Origin: Lingula anatina
Lineage: Eukaryota > Brachiopoda > Lingulata > Lingulida > Lingulidae
Direction: 5' to 3'
DNA length: 27,771 bases
Assembly: GCF_001039355.2 (NCBI RefSeq)
Contig: NW_019775746.1
Coordinates: 1,646,020 to 1,673,790 of the forward strand
This document shows positions 19,226 through 27,040 of the stretch, in pieces. The notes beneath the pieces are model-generated. The model ran no database searches, had not been told where the DNA came from, and saw nothing but the letters and a program-made list of their open reading frames with translations. The translations under genes and the position numbers were made by a program. Position 1 is the first letter of the stretch; every line of letters begins with the position of its first letter.

Positions 19226-19457
19226 CAGGCCTACCCAACTACCAGACTCGGCACCTAAGGATCCTGAATTAACCGGTATATCGGACCACACTACCCGTTT
19301 TCAAGGTGTGTGTCAGATCGCATTTCGGAGTATCAGCCAGAACACCGACAGGATGAGCCCTGGCATGCTCGGCTGTCACTTTGATTGGATAGTAAACGAT
19401 TGTCGTAAATCGCTATATGATTTTAAAACCGGGCGCATAAATTTGAAAGCCACCTAG
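19226..19457 (+). other. GC-richer insert with an open frame, of unknown origin
   Basis: This 232-bp piece lies between copy 1 of repeat C and the N. It is visibly more GC-rich than its surroundings and fully open on the plus strand (RPTQLPDSAPKDPELTGISD then HTTRFQGVCQIAF and on). It ends with a TAG whose last base is the last one before the N. The protein is not recognised. It may be an exon, an allele-specific insertion, or a chimeric contig end. The reverse strand has stops. Confidence 0.35.
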
Positions 19458-19458
19458 N

Positions 19459-19963
19459 ATTTTGGCTCTGATTAAATCAGGTGCATCCTTGCATACACTG
19501 ATTTCAAACTGGCCATCTAGCAGATGCTCATCAGTATATTGGCTAGCTTGCTTTATCTGGTAAACTTCTGGTATTTATTATAGGCTGGTGGTCTCTTGTA
19601 TGGACTATTTACCAAGTCAATAGGTTTTCACTGATTTCCTTGAAAAATAAAGTCATTCACAGCATTTTGGTGAAAAAAAAAAGAAGAAAAAAAACTCTCA
19701 AAGCTACTATGAATAGTGCTGGTGTGGAAGATAAGGTCATAAGTAACAAAACTAGGGTGTGTGTGATGGAGCATTTTATTTTACTTTTTATGCAAAATAG
19801 ACATAAAAGGGGACATTTACACAACAATTTTGGTTGTACAAAATGTACTTTCATGCCCATTAGAGGGGGGTTGGGTCAAGCCACCCTTATGTGTAGAGGT
19901 CTATTACAGCATGGGTCTCTATATAAAGTAGGAGCCACCATAATGTACATCTGCTATTATGAT
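19459..19963. repeat. Direct repeat C, copy 2
   Basis: Second copy of 18726-19225, continuing on the right into AATTAATATAAATTTG. Small frames inside (19640-19969 plus, 19657-19860 minus) are repeat by-products. Confidence 0.9.
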
Positions 19964-21056
19964 AATTAATATAAATTTGAATATCTGAAGCACATTTTAC
20001 ATTTAATCTTTCTTAATCCTAAGAAATTAGAATGAAAGTAAGATATACTTACTGTATTTGGACTCTATTTCTATTTTTTTGATAGCTAGCATGCATTACA
20101 TGAAAATTACTTTTCTTTTTTTTGGTTGTAATTGAAAAAATTTTACTGACTCTAACCCCTATTTTCCTTTCAAAGACCTACATTTTATTTTGGGTTGTTC
20201 TTTTTGTTCAAAAGTTTCATTGTATCTGCCTAGCCATCCTACGTAAGCATGGAGCAGCTACCTCATGGCAGGAATAAACATGGCCGCCTGCTAGCATATG
20301 GACTGAAAATGTCCCTATTTAGTTTGAGTACATATCGAGCCCAACCCTCAGACAAGCTGATTTTCACATATATCTCACCTTATATTCATTTCTTTTCAAC
20401 CGTGAATAATTAGCTTGTCTGAGGCAGGGGCTCATATAAAAAATGAACATCTTTTATCCTCAAGTCACTGTAAGATTCTTCTTTCAATCAGCACTACATG
20501 TACAAATAAAGCAATAAAAATATTGATCACAAAAAATGATTGGCCACATATTGCCTTACTTTTTTACATGGGCACCTTCTGTACCCAATTACAAAATTTC
20601 ACAGTTGTCACCCTACTATAACTAAAGATATGTAGCATTGCAATTCAGACCCCCCCTCTAAAACACACATTTTCATCAATATTTGACAAGGTCATTTTGA
20701 CATTAATTTTTTATATTTCAAATTCAATAAAATTTTTTTTAAGTGGATCATAAAAGTGTAAGACCCCAACTTTAATTTGGCATCAATTTTTTTCCATTCA
20801 TTCACAATTTATTTTTCATGTAGGCTACAAAGATGGGCACTTTTACCCCCTGATTCGCACTCATCCTTAGAACGCCGACATACTTCATTTTGTAGGGGAT
20901 TTCTAATGTTTTTATTGTTTTTAATCAGCAAAATGTTCGATGCATTATTGAATAATTAAATTTTCGATATTTTGCTGATAATAAACCCTGTCAGTAGGCT
21001 AACCTTAAGCAAGTGGACGATTTACGCTGCTTGGCGATTTACGCTGCTAGATTAAA
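19964..21056. other. AT-rich non-coding stretch
   Basis: No gene was recognised. It contains a 13-base perfect inverted repeat (20346-20358 with 20412-20424), and a short tandem CGATTTACGCTGCT (about 21018 and 21037) near its right end. Confidence 0.5.
20346..20424. repeat. Inverted repeat with 53-base loop
   Basis: CCTCAGACAAGCT (20346-20358) is exactly complementary to AGCTTGTCTGAGG (20412-20424), and four more inward bases pair with one mismatch. A stem-loop is possible; no associated gene is recognised. Confidence 0.7.
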
Positions 21057-21195
21057 GGGATAACAACTGTTCCTTTTGGCCAAAAATGAATTTTTCTGGG
21101 TAAACAATAAACAACAATTTTCCCATATTAAGCAATGGTTAATGAATCTATTTCTACATTCAAAGTTAGAACCTAGTTTTTTTTTTCTAAGAAGT
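21057..21195 (+). repeat. Dispersed repeat B, copy 2
   Basis: It matches 7427-7568 in the same orientation from GGGATAACAACTGTTCCTTT to the T-rich tail and CTAAGAAGT. The tail is then locally duplicated (TTTCTAAGAAGTTTTT again near 21221). Two copies 13.6 kb apart show it is an interspersed family; no protein is encoded. Confidence 0.65.
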
Positions 21196-22336
21196 CTTTT
21201 TTTTTTTAGTAGTTTTTTTTTCTAAGAAGTTTTTTTTTTTTTAGTATAGCCATCTATGCAGGTTACAAGGTACAATGGCAAGCACAGATTTAAGAATAAT
21301 TGCTTTTACTGCCGTTTTTGTGGAAAAATAGAATATATTATACTTCTGTGAGTTGTTTACAATGTTTTTATTGTGAAATATAGAGTTTTAATACGAAGAG
21401 TTATTAAATAAATAACAATTGACGTGGCATAATAACATACACAAATAGCTGAAGGAAGCTAGGCAAAGAGGGTACTTTTTAAGAAAGCAGGCATACTTTA
21501 CAGGAAATCAACTGATGCTATCTAATTTTTATAGATACATTATTGGAGCTATGACAGTGAGTATTGGTATGGACGTGCCGCAGAGGAGGATACTAAGCGA
21601 TTGGGCAGACTAAAAGAAGTAACAGACTAACACGATGAAATGTAGACGATTAAAAAACTTTATCGACCGCCACATGTCTTTCTAATAGTAAAACGATGTA
21701 ATCTTGTTATCTCTGCTTTTTGTTTCACTGGTCTTATTTTTTCTATTTTATCTTTTATTAAAACCTGAGGTGGTAAATCAAGAGAGAGAGAGAGACTGGA
21801 AGAATAAGAAATTACCAGAAGATACAGTGTGAAAACATTTTTGGTGATTAATCGAAGTTATTGGACATGTGAACTTCATAAGTGTTGCGCAAGAAACCTG
21901 TGCATGGCTTATTTGACATGTGGAGTTCAGTAGTGTAACGTAGGAAAAAGGTGCATTAAGTAACCCTATTAGTTTATATGCGTTACACAGAAGGCACGCA
22001 CCCGTACTATCATTTTTATGTATCATAGTCAGTTCTTGAGACAGGAAAGGGATATATCTGATGACCACGCTGTTGATGAACGAACGACGAGATTAACTTT
22101 GATAATATAACACATGTCGGTATTAAAAAAAGAATTTACTGCGGTATTAAGAGAAGAGTACAGAGAACGTTGGTGATCAAGTCCATACCAAACAAGCTGG
22201 CTTCCATCACGTCCTTTTGTGAGCCTGCCCATAAAATACATACCAATATCCCCGTTCGAAATTTACAATTTGACCCCAGACTAGACGCCTGCAGTCATTC
22301 CTGTGGCAGTGTGTGTCTCTAGTTATTTAATCGAAT
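21196..22336. other. Non-coding stretch
   Basis: It contains a T-rich duplication and a short GA run (about 21781-21795). A minus-strand frame at 22029-22241 has protein-like wording (GRLTKGRDGSQLVWYGLDHQ) but weak splice sites and no recognised family; I do not call it a gene. Confidence 0.4.
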
Positions 22337-22396
22337 TACCCCCCACACACACACACACACACACAGACACACACACGCGCGCGCGCGAGCGAGCGC
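22337..22396. repeat. (CA)n-(CG)n tract
   Basis: A CA run with one GA interruption passes directly into CGCGCGCGCGAGCGAGCGC. Alternating purine-pyrimidine DNA of this kind is prone to adopt the Z form. No gene lies next to it. Confidence 0.9.
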
Positions 22397-23715
22397 AAGA
22401 ACATATAAAATAATGTAAAATTTAAAGTAACACTGTTTGCACACGACCTGTTTGTGTAGCGACTATACATTTTACAGTCCCATAATTTCCATAAAATTTA
22501 TCCAATTTATGTGTTTCCGAAATAGCCCTTACCAAGCGAGTGGTCAAGTAAAATTATAGGAGAGATCCATGTATATGGTTCCCGCAAAGACGAACAAAAA
22601 TGAATTAATTTACGTATATTTATGTCTATTTTAATATCTTAAAAGACACCAAAGATTGATGCTTTTGGAAGCGATACTTCTACAGATAGGCAGTCACCCA
22701 GTGTTACTCACCAAAAAGATAGATGTGTGACTATGTTTCTGCTTGATTGAAACATTTACACCGCAAATAGCCTAAGCAGCATAGAAACAATAAGTTAGAC
22801 TTTGCATCTTAATTCCCTACTAACTGTGTGACTTCGCAACCTACCTCAGACCCTGACACTATTTTGGGTTAGTGTCACTGATCTGGTTTACTATCTGCTT
22901 CAACTGGAGCTTCTAACTTCAGGTTTTTACTCTCTGAGACCGTGAGCTTAGAATGTATCGGGCACACAGCCCCTATGCTGTCAACATTCAACACAAAAAG
23001 AATGTCAGAATGTTGCATTTATTCCTATCCATGCGTGAGATTTGGTGAAAAGGCGGTCACCACGTCAGCGTCCTTGGCAACGTAACTGAAAGAATAGGCT
23101 GGCGTGCGGAGCTAGTCCTGCTTCAATTGGTTAACTGCAGTAGATACTTAATAAAGTGAAGTAAAAATTAAAAGAAGTTCGTTTGCTTTAAGTCTTTAGA
23201 TACTTCATTGTTGTATCTGGAAATTTCATTTATAACTGGTATATTAATCATGTTCAGCGGCAGCCCCCGACACAAGATCGATGCGGCTATCATTTAAATC
23301 AACTTCATTTGATTTTCAATAAAAGTCAATATCAAGTATAATTCAAGATCTTGATTATTGTCATCACTGTTTGCGTTACTCCTTTGGTTAATTGGGAACT
23401 GGAGGAAGGTCTTGATTTGTGATATTTTTACAGTAAGACCTGCGTTGATCCAGTTGGTTATAGGCCCTACTGCTTCTAATTCAATGTACATGTAATTGTA
23501 AGTTACAAAGTATATAAACAATATTCAGAATCGAGTCTTTTGAGGTCAGACAACTATAAACACGTATATAGGCCTATATTCATCTTTTATGCCCTTTTCT
23601 TTATACAGATAAGCAGAAAAAAATCGTAAATTCAATGTATTATTTCCTATTGTTGCTACTGTGACTTCTCATCAATTCCTAGGATTACCATCACGTCAAA
23701 AAACTAAATTTTATA
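22397..23715. other. Non-coding stretch, possible regulatory patch
   Basis: Most of this is featureless. Around 23056-23090 GTCACCACGTCAGCG (CRE-like CGTCA) is followed by CCTTGGCAACG, which holds the GGCAAC half of an RFX X-box, and ATTGG (inverted CCAAT) lies 45 bases on. No transcript can be tied to it. A 75-codon minus frame at 23294-23521 is not recognised. Confidence 0.3.
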
Positions 23716-23949
23716 GGGACCATTCCCACAGATATTTGGATCGATCTATCTCCCTGCGGAGTCTCACTAAATTGCTATCAACGTAACGGGCACGTCTAGT
23801 ATAGCTGTTAGGGGATAATTATCTTTACCCCCTAGCTGATTCGGTAGGCGTGACAGACATTAAAGCCGGCTAGTTGATAGCAATTTAGTGAGACTCCCCA
23901 GGGAACTAGACCGATCCAGATGGATAGATCTAGGTATGGGAAACCAGTC
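23716..23949. mobile_element. Foldback MITE, subfamily 2, copy 2
   Basis: Left end GGGACCATTCCCACAGATAT, right end reverse-complemented GACTGGTTTCCCATACCTAG. The inner arms pair for long stretches: GGAGTCTCACTAAATTGCTA near the left end is the complement of TAGCAATTTAGTGAGACTCC near the right. The 234-bp unit therefore folds almost entirely on itself. It closely resembles 17175-17402. Flanks are TTATA on the left and ATAAA on the right, so the target duplication is unclear. Confidence 0.85.
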
Positions 23950-24146
23950 ATAAAGTGTGTATTAGGGTACCGTCCTTTTAAAGATGCAGTTTAACGTCTC
24001 TACTGATGTTTTTACGGCCAACATTGCTTTACTTCCCTGATCAGCTATGGCTTGCTGTGTGGTGGGGAACTTTGATTTAACAATAACCCTAGGCACGGTA
24101 AACTATTGGTTACCTCAATTTGTAGGCCTACTGTGCAGAAAACAAC

Positions 24147-24362
24147 TCAAGCCAACGCTACTAATTTACTAATTTCCTTTATTTGAATTCCTCTCAGTCG
24201 CCCACTCAGCCGAATATAGCTTTTTGTGGCCGCGTTAACCAAACGGTGCCAGCTCTGCCGGAAAAGTTTTACATCATTACTGCGGAAAGACAAAAAAACG
24301 CTGAACTCTAAAAATGAACTCGTCAGCAAATGCCGACACTCAAGAAAATACCGCCATAACAT
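24147..24362 (-). CDS. Weak candidate exon, unrecognised
   Basis: A 71-codon minus frame contains an excellent internal acceptor (GTTTTTTTGTCTTTCCGCAG). After it the frame runs NDVKLFRQSWHRLVNAATKS and RLSGRLRGIQIKEI to a TGA, which would suit a terminal exon. Alternatively the ATG at 24362 could start a small protein. Just upstream on this strand lie TTACGTAA and CACGTG words. No homologue comes to mind and the frame is short, so this may be chance. Confidence 0.2.
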   Translation of the reverse strand: MLWRYFLECRHLLTSSFLEFSVFLSFRSNDVKLFRQSWHRLVNAATKSYIRLSGRLRGIQIKEISKLVALA

Positions 24363-24539
24363 TGGTTATATGCACTGATTTTGAATCACATTCTTCTACT
24401 ATGTTACGTAACAGCATTCCTTTGTTACCTGTACGCGCGATGTAGCCCTAACGTCACACGTGTATATTTTGTGCGACGTTTCACAATGACCGTTTAGAAT
24501 CAGATTTTTTTTTTTTTTTTGTATTTTGTTCTGTTTGCG

Positions 24540-24578
24540 CCCCTGACTAGGCCTCCGGGACGAAACAGCTGTAGGAAC
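24540..24578 (+). ncRNA. Degenerate hammerhead-like core upstream of the Penelope fragment
   Basis: CTGACTA (24543-24549) matches the hammerhead CUGANGA except for G8 changed to U. It is followed by GGCC-UCCG-GGAC, a stem II with one mismatch (an original GTCC would pair perfectly). Then come GAAA (24562-24565), the short stem III ACA/UGU with a 2-base loop, and the triplet GUA (24571-24573). Stem I has only two clear pairs. Alone this could be chance, but its place just before a Penelope-like fragment that carries a better hammerhead at its 3' end suggests the decayed 5' terminal repeat. Probably inactive. Confidence 0.3.
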
Positions 24579-24659
24579 TTTTTTAATTAAAATGGAGAGA
24601 ACAGACTAATTTGTTCGGTTACTTGTCTTTCTCCCCATGATCCGTGGTCAGTTCGTGGT

Positions 24660-25400
24660 AGCAGAAGGATCAGATAACGTATATACGACGGCGCTTCAAA
24701 TGGCGGGATATAACGTAATGTCGTTGGTTAATAATTATACAGCAAGCAGCTCTCGTCCCAGTAAAAAGAAAAGACGAAACAGGAAACTTATTTGGTTCAA
24801 CCCACCATACTCAAAAAATGTTAGAACGAAAATCGGACATATATTCCTCTAGTTTCTAGACAAACATTTCCCTCGCGGAAGCAAACTTTACCGCTTATTC
24901 AACAGATCGACTGTAAAAGTAAGTTACTGTTGTATGAAAAACATAGGTCTACAGCAAATCATTCACGGTCACAATAAAAAATTCTCAAAAACATGTCAGT
25001 TAACACTCAAGACAAGAAATGTAATTATAGAGCTCCAAGTAAGTGTCCTTTGAGAGGGGAATGTTTGTCTAGCAACATTGTGTACCAAGCATCACTTACT
25101 ACTAATAACAAATGCATGAAATATAGGTCTTTGCGGTGGGCAATTTAAGATGAGATACAATAATCACACCAAGTCATTTAAAGACAAAAAATATGCTGCA
25201 GAAACTGAGTTATCCAAATACATTTGGAAATTAAAAGAAAATAACACCCAGTATTAAATTAGATGGGACATCATAAAGAAATCAGCGCCGCAAAGGAGAA
25301 ATCAGCACCTATGCAACCTTTGCCTGGACGAAAAACTGTTAATAATGATAACACCAGACACTCTAAATAAAAGAACTGAAATAATTACCATGTGTCGGCA
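24660..25400 (+). pseudogene. Penelope-like retroelement, C-terminal GIY-YIG region, decayed
   Basis: Read across frame changes, the plus strand gives the C-terminal part of a Penelope-like element protein. WFNPPYSKNVRTKIG (to a stop at 24850-24852) comes first. Then FLDKHFPRGSKLYRLFNRST with VKVSYCCM, the region that follows the reverse transcriptase. A cysteine-rich segment (CNY..SKCPLRGECLSS) follows in another frame. The GIY-YIG-type nuclease comes next: NIVYQASL, then YIGLCGG, QFKMRYNNHTKSF with the catalytic-type Arg, and ETELSKYIWKLK with the Glu. CNLCLDEKLL and NKRTEII..CRHK close it. I count a premature stop, two frameshifts (near 24990-25010 and 25120), and a TAA at 25255-25257. The reverse transcriptase domain is absent, so the copy is 5'-truncated or internally deleted. 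Such elements retrotranspose with reverse transcriptase plus this endonuclease. Confidence 0.85.
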
Positions 25401-25416
25401 TAAAGTGACGTAACTA

Positions 25417-25452
25417 ACACGGCGTGCGACGTTTACAAGTGTCGTCACGCCG
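25417..25452. repeat. Hairpin in the Penelope 3' region
   Basis: ACACGGCGTGCGAC is mirrored by GTCGTCACGCCGTGT with one extra base, around a loop of about ten bases. It lies between the end of the coding remnant and the hammerhead at 25489, so it is probably part of the element's 3' untranslated structure. Confidence 0.65.
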
Positions 25453-25488
25453 TGTACGGAAAACGGCTAATAAAACCATTTTCAAATA

Positions 25489-25547
25489 AACCTCCTGACG
25501 ATCGGGTATACCTTCTGGGTATGCCCGTGAAACTCGGAGTCGGGGTT
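25489..25547 (+). ncRNA. Hammerhead ribozyme (type I) of the Penelope-like element
   Basis: The core CUGACGA (25495-25501) and GAAA (25529-25532) flank a 10-bp stem II (CGGGTATACC, 25503-25512, with GGTATGCCCG, 25518-25527; one G-U pair, 5-base loop). Stem III is the very short ACU/AGU (25532-25534 with 25538-25540, loop CGG), ending in the cleavage triplet GUC (25539-25541). Stem I pairs AACCTC (25489-25494) with GGGGTT (25542-25547), six pairs with one wobble. Hammerheads with tiny stem III are known from Penelope-like elements. Predicted cleavage is after C25541. The first position of stem II is a U-U mismatch, which may weaken activity. Confidence 0.8.
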
Positions 25548-25582
25548 ATTGCATGTCTCTTGTTTATTTATTTATTTTAATT

Positions 25583-25704
25583 GTATATATATATATAGGC
25601 CTATATAATAAAAAGAAATCTATTTTGCCCCGACTTTTTTTCTTTATATATATATATAGGCCTCGTACAGGAAAAACACTTTTACTTTATATATATATAT
25701 AGGA
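25583..25704. repeat. Three short (TA)n-AGG(CC) runs
   Basis: TATATATATATATAGG occurs at about 25583-25599, 25645-25660 and 25688-25703, twice continuing CCT. The small periodic AT block separates the Penelope fragment from the LINE fragment. Confidence 0.8.
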
Positions 25705-25879
25705 TATATAAGAACAGTAGCTAAAAAGATTTTAAGAGCAATTCCGCCAACATCTATTCTTTTGGGAGTCTGTTCTGATAGCAGGGGCTGTTTACTAAGA
25801 ATCTCAGCGAAACAAACAGCCCTGTCGGTGCATGCAAGTCCGGGACAGCATTTCGAATTCCCGACCCACTCAAACATAA

Positions 25880-26928
25880 GATCGGCTTCGTGCCACTAGC
25901 GACAATCCTCTGGAGCAACGACCCCTTCACTATGGAACGATTAAGCATTAAATGAGACAGTTGATGAGTTAAAAGATTAAGATATGGTGTGTCAATGCTC
26001 ATTACTCTGCAGTATAGTGATTCTACATTTCTAGATATAGTATAACTAATTTTCGGAATATGTTTGACTTCTAGGAGAGCAGAGGTATGAGATCGCGAAG
26101 ATAAACCCATGAATCTTGTAACCTGTTTGTTTTGTAATGTATCCAGGCCTTTTATATTTTTACGAGACATACAGATAGAGTTAGTTCCGTAGGTTATAAC
26201 GGGGGACACCAGTGCACCCAATATATACGATTTGGGTTTTGTGTCCAGACCCTTATATAGCACACCCCATGCGACATTGCACCATAATATGCCTTGGTTG
26301 CAGAACCAATTCTAGCAGCCGTGTGGTCATCCGCCGTGCAGTTGCTATTTAACGTCACACCCAGAATATTTAAAGAGTCCGTCGTTTCCATAGGATATTG
26401 ACCTAAGAACCAAGAAGGTGTTTTCAATAAGGCTTTTCCCACCGTCATACATTTTGATTTTTTGAGACTAAATTTCATTCTCCATCGCAGGGAGAAGTCA
26501 TGACAGACATTAATCAGCGCTTGAAGTCCAGGCACATTTGTAAAAAAAAAATTAAGTGATCAGCATCGATAATATTATTATATAAGGTATTTCCGATTAA
26601 AACACCAGCGTTTGTAGAGGATAATTCCTTATGCAGCTCGTCAATAAAAATGTTAAAAAGGATCGGGGATAAAATACTACCCTGCCTTGTTCCCCGGGTA
26701 ATTTTAAAATTAGCACTTTATGAGCCTCCCAACCTTAATGAAGCACTTAAACACTTATACAATTTATAAAAAATGCGAGTCGGGGAGAACATCAAACAGT
26801 TTATAGAATGGCCCATTGTGCCAAATCATATAAAAGCATTTTTCGGCGTCGAGGCTGCACATATATAGGGGCGTGTCACCGTCTTTCACAGTGCACATAA
26901 TATCATTTAAGAAGCTGCAAGCGACGGT
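25880..26928 (-). pseudogene. LINE (non-LTR) reverse transcriptase fragment, frameshifted
   Basis: On the minus strand, from 26928 downward, the frames give VACSFLNDIMCTVKDGDTPL then YMCSLDAEKCFYMIWHNG, the palm motif with its first Asp (26833-26859). A stop comes at 26764-26766. Next is ITRGTRQGSILSPILFNIFI, the classic RGxRQG..SP motif (near 26640-26700), then NNIIDADHLIFF where YADD has decayed to DADH (about 26559-26570). After it come the thumb region WRMKFSLKKSKCMTVGK and LNILGVTLN (26194-26535). Last is the region after the thumb with SPVITYG, LDTLQNKQVTRFMGLSSRSH and TSALLEV (to 25754). At least two frame changes and the lost catalytic residues mean it is dead. It resembles jockey/CR1/I-type LINEs; the endonuclease part is missing. 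It is oriented against the Penelope fragment. Confidence 0.88.
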
Positions 26929-26933
26929 ATATT

Positions 26934-27040
26934 ACCACTTCATGCGATAAATGTTCTGATTTTACTGTCAAATCGACTTCATAGGATAAAATGCGACTTC
27001 ATCTCCACATAAGATATTGCCTGCGACTTCATGGGATAAT
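26934..27040 (+). repeat. Short irregular repeats of GCGACTTCATNNGATAA
   Basis: CACTTCATGCGATAA (26936), CGACTTCATAGGATAA (26974), GCGACTTCATCTCCACATAA (26993) and GCGACTTCATGGGATAA (27023) form a small array directly beyond the 5' break of the LINE fragment. It could be an old minisatellite into which the LINE inserted. Confidence 0.7.

Noticed and set aside
23056-23090. RFX X-box/CRE promoter module
   Set aside because: Only one half of the X-box is intact and no transcript or exon can be attached to it; kept only as a note in the region entry.
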